Below are positions 49,862 through 60,920 of a stretch of 64,000 nucleotides of DNA, piece by piece. The notes beneath the pieces were generated by a model. That model saw nothing but the letters and a program-made list of their open reading frames with translations. It was not told where the DNA came from and ran no database searches. Each line of letters opens with the position of its first letter. The stretch's first letter is position 1. This DNA is from Takakia lepidozioides (Eukaryota > Streptophyta > Takakiopsida > Takakiales > Takakiaceae): contig CM060732.1 in the NCBI GenBank assembly GCA_030704615.1, positions 58,259,053 to 58,323,052 of the forward strand. The letters run 5' to 3'. The translations under genes and the position numbers were made by a program.

Positions 49862-51041
49862 TGAACTATCCTCCTGGTCCCCTTGCCTGCAATCTCAATG
49901 CAGCAATCCCGCTGTACACATTTCCTTTACATTGGCATCCCACAAAGAACTAGAACTAGTGTATCTCAAGGTATCTTACAAGAGGACAGTGTAAAGAATT
50001 CCAGAACAGTATGGTAATGAAGGGACAAGCAATTCCCACTTTCCATGTTAGCCAAGCAAATTTTTCACTCACAGGTTGAATCTTGACACAATTCTGAGCA
50101 TTTGAAGGGTTAAATTACGGGGGAGGACACTGAAACAGGGGAGGGCTGGGCAAAAATGGAAAAAGACATAGTGGTCATGCGGGAAACGGCTGCTATCTCA
50201 AGCAAAACGGACAACTTAGAAGGGATGAAAGATAAAACTCTGCAGAAACAATCTTGCTTATTGCCACGTTCTCTAGGATCCCAAATCTGAAATGCTCCAA
50301 GACCCAACTGAAAGAAACGTGGATGTGAGGGCTGGGATGCTGTTGTTGTCCCAGGAGTAGGCCATGTGAAAAATCGAAGAGAGTTTACCTCTTTGCTCAT
50401 CCTCATGAGTACGGCAGGGGTTACATTGTGTCCAAGTCAGAGTGGCAGGCATAAAGGCCGAGAAAGACAGAAATATTCATTTCATGTGCTTGTTGCAGTC
50501 CTACACATGATGGAAGCAAGGTACAGAATGAGGTGTGCGCACTGCCATGGAAGATATGAAGCCAAAAGCTCACCAAATATGAGTAACTGTGAACCCCAGC
50601 ACAAACATAAGTAAATTTCTAACCTCACAGTATAATGATGCTTTCCTTGAGTGCAGCAGCCCCATTGAGCCAGCATAATTTCTGGAGTCTTGACCCTCTC
50701 TGAAACCAATGACATGCAGGACCTGCTGAAAACAGGACAGAAATTGTTCAGAATGAATCACTGGACCTTTGAGTGCATTCAGTGTTTGCCTGACACAAAA
50801 GAGACAACGCCCTGATAATCACTACCATTACGTAATATAAAGCAGATATGCAAACATTGCATGAAGAAAAAAAAATCCATTCGAACTGTGTAGCTTACAG
50901 GGAAGAGAGTGTCATCTGGGTCTTCTGTAACTTGAACATGACGCATCCAGGCATGCTTGATGGGGCTCTAGGCCTACCCTCTGACCAGGACTGCTCCGCC
51001 CCTGCAGATCACAAGGACTATGACAAGTCAGGATATTTAAA
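49862..51041. other. Upstream flank of PYRD; possible 5' exon
   Basis: The PYRD transit-peptide exon should lie here on the minus strand. One open frame (50110-50406, minus) starts MRMSKEVNSLRFF and is rich in Ser/Thr/Pro and basic residues, as transit peptides are, but I cannot confirm it. No other gene was recognised up to the gap. Confidence 0.3.
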
Positions 51042-51541
51042 NNNNNNNNNNNNNNNNNNNNNNNNNNNNNNNNNNNNNNNNNNNNNNNNNNNNNNNNNNN
51101 NNNNNNNNNNNNNNNNNNNNNNNNNNNNNNNNNNNNNNNNNNNNNNNNNNNNNNNNNNNNNNNNNNNNNNNNNNNNNNNNNNNNNNNNNNNNNNNNNNNN
51201 NNNNNNNNNNNNNNNNNNNNNNNNNNNNNNNNNNNNNNNNNNNNNNNNNNNNNNNNNNNNNNNNNNNNNNNNNNNNNNNNNNNNNNNNNNNNNNNNNNNN
51301 NNNNNNNNNNNNNNNNNNNNNNNNNNNNNNNNNNNNNNNNNNNNNNNNNNNNNNNNNNNNNNNNNNNNNNNNNNNNNNNNNNNNNNNNNNNNNNNNNNNN
51401 NNNNNNNNNNNNNNNNNNNNNNNNNNNNNNNNNNNNNNNNNNNNNNNNNNNNNNNNNNNNNNNNNNNNNNNNNNNNNNNNNNNNNNNNNNNNNNNNNNNN
51501 NNNNNNNNNNNNNNNNNNNNNNNNNNNNNNNNNNNNNNNNN
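51042..51541. other. Assembly gap of 500 N
   Basis: Exactly 500 Ns, a conventional placeholder length. The sequences on its two sides need not be adjacent. The right side is retrotransposon sequence. Confidence 0.99.
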
Positions 51542-51542
51542 C

Positions 51543-51668
51543 CGACTCCAGCAATGCCTCCATTTCCTTCTCATCTAGAGGAACTCTATCGGAGCCGTCT
51601 TCCGACATAATTCTGGCCAATGCCATCTTATGGGCGGCTTTGGGCTTATCTTTTGGGTTTGGCACCAC
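51543..51668 (-). pseudogene. Probable gag start of element D
   Basis: 42 codons from MVPNPKDKPKAAHKMALARI running into the gap. A basic, Lys-rich N-terminus next to a putative LTR end (51748) fits the start of a retrotransposon gag, but no diagnostic domain is visible. Confidence 0.4.
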
Positions 51669-53139
51669 CCGGTCTCAACTTAACCTCCTCCTGAACGAGC
51701 TGCTCTGCCTCGTGGGCAAGCCTCCCGCGAGTTCCCCCTCGCCAATTTGTGACAATAGGAACCAACGGTGTTGCAAGCTCCGGTTGAGGTCAGGAAACAG
51801 TGCAACAGATATAACTGCTTGGCATTACAACCGACATGCAGTGTGGTGGTTTCGGTGCAATGCGCACACTTAAATGTGGAGTTTGGCACCTCTCCTGAGC
51901 TCGAAGTGGTTGATAGGCTGTGCCTTCCAATCGGTCTCGTCCCTGTTACCTCTGGTTTAAAGTGGAAGCAAGTTGGGGAGAAACAACCGCAATGCGTCCC
52001 TCACCAACAACGTAGCGCACCCGCACACCATCGCATCTTCAGCTAGTGGTTTTGGTAACTCACCAAGATGACCGGTCATGTTTCCGATTCCATAGCTGTC
52101 AACATTCCGATGGTATTTCCGGACGACCCTCGAGTTAGTCCGCCCGAGGAGTGAACTCACGAGATATTACCCCCGTCCACGTCGGCGGGAAGGCATGTAA
52201 CGATTTAATTGCGAACTTGTTGTAGTCCCGCCCTGCCACAGCTCCGACCGGTGTCTCTCCATGTGAAGCCCCCACTGTAGAATTTCAAGAATAGATCGAA
52301 CTGCGTGGTCATGCTGGGATATGACTCCCCTCCTCCACTGACGTCCCTTGAGGACTTGCCTGCTGATTCTCCCGGACGGCCTCGAACTTCATGACCTCGT
52401 CTGATCGGACAGGTGTGAACAACCCGGTTATCTCTCTTCTTCATGGATGGGTTTTCGGCTCTTTATTACTTTCGTTGTCGGACTTCTCTCTTTGAGGTAG
52501 CCACTCTCTTATTCGCGGTTGGGTTTCTTGAGGCGCAAGGTAGAAGTTGCATTGGCGGGCAAAGAAGTCCCCAACAGCCTTGTATATAACGCTGTCCGAT
52601 GGTGGAACTCCTCCATTCCTGCCCATCCCCTTGCCATCCGCCAATCATCGTGGAGCTACAACAATACTCTCGACACAAGGCAGGCCTTTTGAAGTCCTTC
52701 CTTTCCTCTCCAAAAAAACCGACCACCGGTTTCAGTGGTATCGAACGCACAGATATTTCTCCATCACCCGGCAGATTGTCCCCTCTGCACGGAAATGAAG
52801 CTCTATGCTCGTGAGGAGGGCAGTACACTGTAGCGCTCGGGTTTCCGCCATGGGAGATGTGCACACGACTGTTGCAATGGCGTGCGGAATCTCCCTGTAG
52901 AAGGGGAATGCAGCGATGGGAAGGAGCGGTGGCCGTGCCGATTTGTCTGAGCGATGAAGCTGATCCAAATCCATGGAGCCAACTATCTCAAAAATCCACA
53001 GTCCTTAGTGTTTAATGAACCTTGTCTCCGGATGCGGCCCCTGGTCTTGCGCATAATGCCAAACGGTAATGGCAGTCAGAAAGTGGGGGCCGTCCGGATG
53101 ATGACGCTGAATGGGAGAAGCCGGCACTGTGCCGTCACA

Positions 53140-53810
53140 TTACCCCCCCGAATGGAAGTTCGGCACCCCCTATCCACCAGGGCCGCACGGATGAGTCGTC
53201 TTGGGCAGAGATGTCGCACCTGTCCGACAGACAACACCCCCGGATGGAAATTCAGCGCCGAATTTCGCATTCGGATCCCCCAAAGGAGTCATGTCGGGGG
53301 GTCAGGCCGAAAACTAGCCGACATAAAAACCTACCAGATGGAAAAACGGCGCCGAATTTCCATCCGAGGCCTTTTCGGATGCAGTCGGCTCGGGGGAAAG
53401 GACGCCATCTGGCCCTCACATTACAACCCCCGGACTGAAATTCGCACCGAATATACAACAGGAAGCCCGGATGAAGCCCTCGGGCGCAGAGGCCGGCGAG
53501 TGTGCCGACAGAGAACATCCCCTGGCAGGAGATTCGGTGCCGAATTTCCATCCGGGCCCCCCCAAAGGAAGTCGTGTCAGGGGGTCAGGCCGAAAACTAG
53601 CCGGCATAAAAACATCCCTAGATGGAAAAACGGCGCCGAATTTCCATCCGGGGCGGTCGGATGCAGTCGGGGTGGGGGAGAGGGCCGCACCTGGCCCGTC
53701 CATTTCAACCCCCGGACGGAAATTCACACCGATATCCAACAGGGGCCCCGAAGGAAGTCGCCTCGGGCTAGAGGCCGGCAACGTGTTCGACATAGAGCAT
53801 CCACCTCCTC
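53140..53810. repeat. Three ~285-bp tandem units with palindromes
   Basis: Units start near 53140, 53425 and 53705 with CCCCC(G)GA.GGAA.TTC.. and share blocks such as GGGGTCAGGCCGAAAACTAGCC. The first two units each carry two GGCGCC-centred palindromes (about 53241-53275, 53336-53369, 53529-53555, 53621-53650). Confidence 0.7.
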
Positions 53811-54245
53811 CTGGATTGAGATTCGGCGCCGAATTTCCATCCATCCGGGACTCCACTTACCACCTGCTGGATGGAAATTCGGAGCCGGATTTCCATCCAT
53901 TCCGCTTCGGAACTACCTGTGTCAGGAAATTTGTCGTGCTGCCCTACCTGCGGCGGATGGAAATCCGTCGCCGGATTTCCATCCATCCGCTTCTGAATTA
54001 CCTTCGTGAGGGAAATTTGGCGCGCCGCCCTACCTTCGCGGATGGAAATCCGGCGCCGTATTTCCATCCATCCGCGTCGGAATTACCTGTGTCAGGGAAA
54101 TTTGGCGCGCCGCCCTACCTGCGCGGATGGAAATCCGGAGCCGGATTTCCATCCATCCGCTTCTGAATTACCTGCGTGAGGGAAATTTGGCGCGCCGCCC
54201 TAACCTTCGCGATGGAAATCCGCGCGGATTTCCATCCTGCAGCGC
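53811..54245. repeat. Array of 30-40 bp palindromes, about 85-bp period
   Basis: Palindromes of the type GGATGGAAATCCGG / CCGGATTTCCATCC occur at about 53811, 53867, 53953, 54037, 54121 and 54208. The last five are spaced 84-87 bp. Between them lies GGGAAATTTGGCGCGCCGCC, which contains the 8-base palindrome GGCGCGCC. Centres vary (GGCGCC, GGAGCC, GTCGCC, CGCG) while the arms stay self-complementary. Confidence 0.85.
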
Positions 54246-55918
54246 TCCGAATTACCTTACTCTACGTTGGAAATTCCGGACCGAGTTCTCGTCGATTTTC
54301 ATCCGACATAGAGGGCTTCATCCGACATTTAATTGCGCATTGGGGCAATAAATTTCCACCGCCATCCCTTTCATTCGGGCTGCCGAGACAATGGCTTCCT
54401 GGATACGTACCCTAAATCTGATGCTAATCTTGGCTTAACATGCTATTCGAGGCATGTACCCCAAAAGAAGGCTGCTTGTGCATGTCATTCCCAGGCAATG
54501 GTTGCATTGTTTTTCATTGTTGTTGCATGGCTCTCCATACTTCCTAACTTTTTATGTTTCATTTTTGTTACACATTATTGCTATGGTGGTTGCGCTGCTC
54601 GTGCGATGCTGGTTTAGGGACCGATGTTGGTTTTCACAAATTCTTGGGATGACAGAGTGACACAAGCCCGGCAACTGGTGGTATCAAATCATCGACAGCT
54701 CCACTCATCGCATGTTTGAATCGCCCAACTTGGGGGAGAGGGCAAACTTAAACCTTTTGTTGGTGGACGGTAGGACTTGCAACGAATACGACAGAATAGG
54801 CATTGGGAGGTTGGTGCAGGCGGCATGGCAGTGAAGGGCGTGAGGACATGAGGACAGCAGATCCGGCAATGGAGGTTGTTCATGCACATGCAGTAGGGCC
54901 CGCCCACGCAAAGAAAAAGAAGAAAGCTAAGCACATGCAATCCCTGGCCGAGGAGCCGTCACGGGCTTGCGGAGGGGGGAGTGAGCAGTGCGCGCGAGTG
55001 TGTCAGTTCGCCTCAATCAAGGTGGTCGTCCTGGAGGGCTCCCCCCTGCTGCAGCCCTAGTAAGAAACAGAAAGCCCGTAGAGGCAAAAGAGAGGGCAAA
55101 AGAACAGACGAGACAAAATGCAGCCAGGAGGAAAGAGAAAAGGCCACTGAAGAGGCAAGGGGTGCCCAAATGACAGATGCCAATGTAAGCGAGGGACGCA
55201 CAGAGACGGTGGGATCCTCCAAGACCCACAGAGAGGCAGTAACACACCGTTTAGACCATCGCGGGCAAGAGCAGCCCCTGCAATTACCCATACGGTGGAG
55301 AGTGGAGGAGAGAAAGAACACCAGAAAGAGCACGGATTGTGCAAGTTCGAGGTGAAGCCAGGGAGAGGGCAGTAGAGATGGGGAGAGTGCTGGAGGTGGT
55401 TTCGCAGGTGGCTGACCCTGTTGAGGAGGACGACAGGGAGCTTTCTGACCAGGATGACATCCTCCCGGACATCCCCAGGCCCAAACCCGGAGCATACAGG
55501 CTGGATTTGGGCGTCCCTGGTGGGCTGCCAGAAAACCCCTCTGCAGCAGACTCATGTCCGAGGCGGATATGATTTGGCCGCTGCCATATGTTGGAGGCAA
55601 CCCACAGCAACATTGGCAGGGTGCTGGGGCTTTGTGTACCCGGCCAAGCTTCGAATTCCCCCCTTTGCCGCTTGGTGTCATTGCAGGTGTGTGAGACCTG
55701 CCCTCCCAGGCCGATATCGACAAGCTGAACATTCTCTTTCCGGATGGATGCGATGGGGTCTGCCGCGTTTACGTTTCCATTGAGAACGACCACGGAGCTT
55801 CCCATGCCCACACTTCCGAATGAGGTGGACAAATGGGGTCCCCATTGGCAAACGCGAATGAGGAGTTCGAGCGAAATCTATTGCTAGTGATCCTCTTTTC
55901 TTAGCACTTGTCCGGAAG

Positions 55919-56095
55919 ATGTTCTACGTGTGGGACGGCAATCATCGCCTCCTGGCATGGATGGATCACATTGCCCAAGCCCACCCAACGACCCTCGATT
56001 GGCATTTCGCCGTGGATTGTGTTTGTGCTGAAGGTTGCGGGCCCAGATCGCAGTCTTCTCAAAGCTGCAATGGCCGACATCCACCGCGTAGCTAA
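55919..56095 (+). pseudogene. ParB-like DGNHR segment of the multi-exon gene
   Basis: Encodes MFYVWDGNHRLLAWMDHIAQ, then TLDWHFAVD. D-G-N-H-R followed by a small/aromatic helix is the hallmark of the ParB/Srx-like fold as found in phage ParB-methyltransferase fusions. After about codon 35 the better frame is one base off (LLKAAMADIHRVAKQ), so there is a frame break. Fold assignment is by motif only. Confidence 0.4.
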
Positions 56096-57296
56096 ACAAC
56101 GCCCTCTCGCTTGGACTTGAATTTGGAAGTCATTTCATTGCGAATCCTCATATATGAGGAAAATTCCCATTCAGTATTGTTGATGAAATGTGGCCCTGCA
56201 GGGTGACTGAGAAGTGCTCTTCATTGCCACCAACTTGTCCCATATGCTCTTTTTCGAGTGAAGGTTCGGGAAGCAGGGGTGCAAATTTTGCCACTTCCCT
56301 CAGTGCGACCTCCTGCGTAAGTCGGAGGCCAGGCAGACAGAACCTGGTATAGGCTGAGCGTCGACGCCATGGTGGACTACATATTTCGGTAACTCCTGAC
56401 AGTTTGTTGAGCTAATCGGTCTCCCTCCCCCAATAGAAGAAATTGTGTTGAGCAGGATCTCTAATTTATGTGCGCATTCTTGACAGACGAAAATACAGCA
56501 GGATTTGGCACATCGCGAGTTCTACATGGAGTTTTTTTTCAGAGAAACGAATCCAACCCTCCCCGGAACTCGAATCGTATGTCAAAGCTCTGCTGAGGTG
56601 AGGGCCCGCATACAGTACAATCGCGGATGGTAAAGTACGTGGCCATAGCTGATCCCGCCTTTTGGTGCCCCGCTTTCTGGTGGAGGTGGGGAAGCACTAC
56701 TCCGCGCTCTTAAGCACACGATGACATTGGAGAAGTCCCTCGTTAGCCACATCCTTGTGGATGCAACAAAAAGGTGATACATTCTTAACCAAATTGTGGT
56801 GGCAACAACTCCTTTTTTGTGGTGTTTGGCGCTTACGAATATGCTGGGTGGTTGGACAGACCCGGTGGCTCCAAATCTGGAATGGTTCCCAAAGTTACCA
56901 GGGACATGTGGAGCTTCCCCAAACCGGACAAACTCTCTAACACCCCACATTCGACATGTGGATGAACCGCATGACATGGTGGTTTCAGTACTTCCCCACG
57001 CTTCGTTTGGGGCTTCTACTCTAGTAGGGGGTGGATTCATTGTATTTTTTCAGGAAAGCCTCTGATGGAGAATCTCCACAGGTGACGACGATAGCGCAAG
57101 AGCAGCTGGACACACAAGCACATCAGTTCAAGATGGAGATATCTCCTGCAGCAGAGAGCCTACGTGACTATGTGACGAGGTACTTTCTGCTCTACAAAAC
57201 CAACCTATTCTTTCGGGAGATAGCAGATGTTCGCCGGAGCCACGAGTTCACCGACCAGCCGAACGCGGACAAAGCAGCAATGCGCCTTCTGTACAG

Positions 57297-57635
57297 GTAC
57301 ATACGCGCTGCCTTTCTTTCAAGTCCTTGCATTTCAGGATGTTAGAAGCCTCATGTGGTGTTAGGAAAATGGCGCCGAATTTCCAGTCAGGGCTCCGAAA
57401 ATGGCTAAGTCCCTAGACTGGCTGGCCCTGAACATCTTCGGGTCAAACCGGGAAAAATGGCGCCGAATTTCCAGTTCAGGCTCCCAAGATGGCTAAGTCC
57501 CTAGGGTGGCAGTCACCGAAAACCGAAATTCGGCGCCATTTTTCCATTTCTAGGCCCACTCACATCCGCCCCAACCTGGGAAAATGGTGCCGAATATGCA
57601 TTTCAAGGACCTCATTGTGTTTTTCATGAATGCAG
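57297..57635 (+). other. Intron with GGCGCCGAATTTCC palindrome cores
   Basis: 339-bp GT-AG intron between LLYR and YCKFSLLEKGH. It contains GGCGCCGAATTTCCAG near 57370 and 57462, the reverse-oriented GAAATTCGGCGCCATTTTTC near 57525, and a diverged GGTGCCGAATATGC near 57584. This is the same core as in the 53-54 kb palindromes. Confidence 0.8.
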
Positions 57636-58852
57636 GTACTGCAAGTTCTCCCTTTTGGAGAAAGGTCATCTGTCTTTCAAGCCACCGTTCTTCCTGGCAT
57701 GGAGGAACCCTGGGGCTGACTCCATGTACACTGACGATATTGTGAAGGAGTGGCATCTAGAACATTTGCGTGATTGCCCTTGGTATATGGACCTTCCGCC
57801 CGGCTCGCTCGACCCATCCGAGTTTCAATTGAAGCTGGATGCTGAATTCCGACGAAACCGGGCTCCGCTGCCTCCGTTGGGTGCAAAAGAGGCAAAAGCA
57901 CTTACAAACTCCAGGAAAGCGGCAGAGCTTGCTCAGGCAGGAATTCAGGAGAAATTGCATGAGAAGAGTAAAGGCCAAAGGAAAAGGACAAGGAAACAGG
58001 TGAGTGCAGTAACACCCAAAAAGAAGAAAACCATCGGGGCATCGGAGGAGGCGTAGGAGGGGACCCAAGAGAGTGACTCGGACGACGACTTTGTTCAAAA
58101 TCCTGCCACTGTTGTTGCTCCTACCCAGTCACCGGTCGTCCGGGTTCCCAAGTCAGTTCGGAGTGGGACTGGCTCTGCCAAGAAGTTGGCATTTGAGGGC
58201 GAGCCTACACGGCGGTATTCGGCGGTGACGTTTACGCACAGGCCAAAGCTAGAACCTCCAACCATCATCCAATGCGTCAATGAGAGCTTCCTTGACGCTC
58301 TCGCTGCCAGGGCGAAGAAGGTGGCACACAGCAAGTCTCTGGCGGAGCAGAAGGGGAAAGCCAAGAAGAGGGCTGCCGGTACAGAGCCTAAAGACACCCT
58401 GGTTTTTGAAGCCATGATGGAATTCTTCACGGTTGTGAGCACGAATTGCAAGAGCACTCGGGGGGGGGGGGGGTTGAGGTGGAAAGAGCTTGCGACATGA
58501 TTCTCCTCGACATTCCAGATGGGGAGCTGCTGGAGGGCCTGGATGGTGTGCCCACCTGGAACAGGTTTACTAAGGACTACTGGAAAACCGGGTTTGGGCT
58601 GGCGGGGATGCTTCTGGATGACGGTGGATGTGTGGTTGTCCTTGCCACGAGAGGGAAGACAACAGAGAATGCGGTGGCAAGGTGGACACCGAAAGTGTCA
58701 CCCCGGTCCTCCTCAGAAAATGGTTCTACATCAGTACACAGGGTTGCGAACAGAGGGCCAAAGTGTAAGTTATCAATTTATTGCATTCACTTCATATTGT
58801 GGTGTATGTTAAGTAGACCCTGGAGTTGATCCCTTCTTTGTTGGATGTGCAG

Positions 58853-59400
58853 ACATTGGTGTTTGAGGCATATTGCTTTGTGAAGAGAGGGTCTACGTTC
58901 AAATTCCGCAATGACGGTCGTCTTGTTGATGCCGATGTGGACCCTGTAACCTACGATGTCCTCTACAACTATGTGCCCCACTCCAGTATGCCGAAGGACA
59001 CAAAGACATGCAAACCGTGGCGGTACAACTGGACCCGGAGCCCTGCTTTCATCCAAACCCTCATGGAGACGTGCTCGGATGTCCAAGGGCGGATTCTGGA
59101 CCTCACATGCGGCACGGGTAAGCCTTCACGTGCTCAGTTTGTCCCCTGGCCCGATTGCAATTGCATGCCGCAAGCTATTAACCGCCCGCTTTGTTCCTCA
59201 GGTGCTTCAATGTGGGCAGGGACGTTGTCCAACAGGCATGTGTTCGCCTTCGAGCCAGATACTGCCCTCCACAACTCGGAACTTGCAGCGGCTGAACGTC
59301 TGCCGAAAGAGGAAGAGGCATCCTCGGAGGATGAGGAAATATCCGAGAAGGAGCAGGGGGAGGAAGTTGGGATTGAGGCCGAGGAGCCCCTGGTTTACGA
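58853..59400 (+). pseudogene. SAM-binding exons of the multi-exon gene
   Basis: Two exons joined at 59117/59202. The first gives TLVFEAYCFVKRGSTFKFRN and SPAFIQTLMETCSDVQGRIL; the join completes DLTCGTGASMWAGTLSNRHV and FAFEPDTALHNSELA. This matches the C-terminal half of beta-class amino-methyltransferases, where a helix precedes hLDxxxGxG and an acidic residue (here FEPD) binds the SAM ribose. The reading frame is intact across the 84-bp intron. Confidence 0.65.
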
Positions 59401-60052
59401 GTGAGTGGTGGCATTGTAAGTTGCCTCCAAATTTCGTGAGGCACCTCCCTCCGCTCTCTTATTTAATTGAAAACCATTTCTGGTTGTGCTGGTATTGACA
59501 TTCTTGAAGTGGATTTGTTCTTACTGTAGGATGCCAAGTACTGCCGGAGGGACGTCTACACCGGAGTTCATGGGCAGGAGGAACGTGCCTTTTTTTGCCA
59601 GGGGGGATTTCATGCCTAGTCCAGAAAGGGAGTACATCCTTCCTACTTATGCTGCCTGGCTTGCTTCGGTGTCCATTAGGAGGTGTTCCGAACGTAGTCG
59701 TGTACAGCAGATTTTAGACGAGGCAAGCCTCAAGAAAATGAAGATGAGGGAGGAGGCAGCAGCTATTAGAGCCCGTCGGGCTCGTAGATTTGTCTTGGAT
59801 TCTGCTGAGGAAAGTGGGGGAGAAGACGCAGAAGATTCCCAGGAGGTGAGGTGGACAGTCCCCCAAGGAGAGGACGGGATTTTTGAGAGGCATAGTGGAA
59901 CTGATGCATCACAGAGCTCGGAGGATGAGGGGGATGAGGAAGATGAGGAAGAAGGTGGGGCAAGTTCCTCGGAGGGTGTAGGAGAGTAGTGCCCATTCCG
60001 GCTATGACAGTTAGAACACACTTGTATAGACGTGGCTTGCCACAAAATTTGC

Positions 60053-60058
60053 AATAAA
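60053..60058 (+). terminator. Poly(A) signal of the multi-exon gene
   Basis: AATAAA 64 bases after the stop codon, in an A/T-rich context. Confidence 0.6.
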
Positions 60059-60141
60059 ATGTTGCATTTCAAGTCCACTGGTGCCACATTCCAACTTCAC
60101 ATGACCCTATTTCCGTGCCTCCTAACCCTATTTCCGTGGAC

Positions 60142-60444
60142 TCACAATGGTCTGCTCATGCTTTTTTTTTTTCCGCTCATGCTCATGCCGCTCATGAAAT
60201 AGCAGCCCCCCATTGGCAGTTCGACAATCAAATCGCCTGCCTCATCCAATATCCCCGGGCGGCCAAGAACCTCCACCATGACCAATAGTCCCACATGACT
60301 GCAAGCAGAGATAAGTGGAATAAAGGTGATACTGTCTGATGTATGATGCATTCCTACTTTGATGAGATAAGCATAGACTTGCTTGCCCTTCCCCAGGTAT
60401 CCAAGGTTGGCACATACATTGACTCCACTAATGAAAGTGACCAT
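60142..60444 (-). pseudogene. PPR fragment
   Basis: Short remnant of an L/S-type PPR unit and the start of an E-like region: VTFISGVNVCANLGYLGKGK, then ITFIPLISACSHVGL and GRPGILDEAGDLIVELPM. Parts between the motifs are missing and there is no DYW domain. Confidence 0.65.
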
Positions 60445-60559
60445 GATCAGTCACACCCCTTGGAGTGACCTTCCTATGTTGCATCTTGTGTTCCATCTCC
60501 ACTGAGTGAATTTGCTCGACCACATCATAGAGAGTCATTGCAATGGTATGTTTGAATGG

Positions 60560-60920
60560 CTATCTATTTGGGTCTGGATTAAGATGGCGCCGACGCTAGC
60601 TTAATCTCCACCCCTCTAAGCTCAAGGAAACTGAAAAAGAGAAAAGAAGCAACCACTGAAGTCCTACTGTCTGTTTGTGTATCTGTCTGCCTGTCTGTTT
60701 GTGTATTTGTTAGTCTGTCTACCTATCTGTCTGGGTGTGGGTTAAGATGGCATTGACACCAGCTTAATCTCTACCCCTCTAAGCACAAGGAAATTGACAA
60801 ACAAAACAACATAAACCACTCAAGAACCCTGTCTGTCTGGGCCTGGATTAAGGTTGACGCCAGCTTAATCTCCACCCCTCTAAGTAGAAGGATATTGAAA
60901 AACAAAAAAGCAACAACCAT
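60560..60920. repeat. Three diverged repeats around a TCTG/TTTG microsatellite
   Basis: A block reading GGATTAAGATGG..GCTTAATCTCCACCCCTCTAAG occurs near 60578, 60745 and 60842. The first two are separated by a CTGTCTGTTTGTGTATCTGT-type microsatellite (about 60665-60735). Confidence 0.7.

Larger units (their letters stand above)
51748..54664 (-). repeat. Probable long LTR of element D
   Basis: The sense strand would run TGTGTCAC...TATTGTCACA, about 2.9 kb, with TATATA near 52580. TTGGCGAGGG just inside is a possible primer site. The partner LTR and the left duplication are beyond the gap, so the call rests on terminal TG/CA, the adjacent gag-like start and the non-coding repetitive content. 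It lies directly against coding sequence of the next gene. Confidence 0.4.
54665..59989 (+). pseudogene. Multi-exon gene with ParB-like and amino-methyltransferase-like motifs
   Basis: A plus-strand gene whose 3' half is well supported by splice sites: exons 57054-57296, 57636-58764, 58853-59117, 59202-59400 and 59530-59989, then AATAAA at 60053. Earlier coding pieces include 54665-54835 (KPGNWWYQIIDSS, LNLLLVDGRTCNEYD), a charged region 54840-55560, and 55919-56095 with VWDGNHRLLAWMDHI. Motif ACDMILLDIPDG (about 58490-58525) precedes VQGRILDLTCGTG, formed across the intron at 59118. The protein ends in an acidic Glu/Asp/Ser tail. An in-frame TAG (58054-58056), a G-run shift (58459-58471) and a shift near 56020 break it. 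A paralogue fragment lies at 9738-10619. Likely role: a SAM-dependent nucleic-acid methyltransferase, unproven. It could be a host family or TE-derived, and a functional copy with consensus errors is possible. Confidence 0.6.

Noticed and set aside
50848-51873. Open frames of more than 200 codons on both strands
   Set aside because: They run through the 500-N gap and are artefacts of unread bases.
60142-60444. Intact small PPR gene
   Set aside because: Only isolated pieces of PPR units remain, with missing segments between motifs and a low-complexity end.
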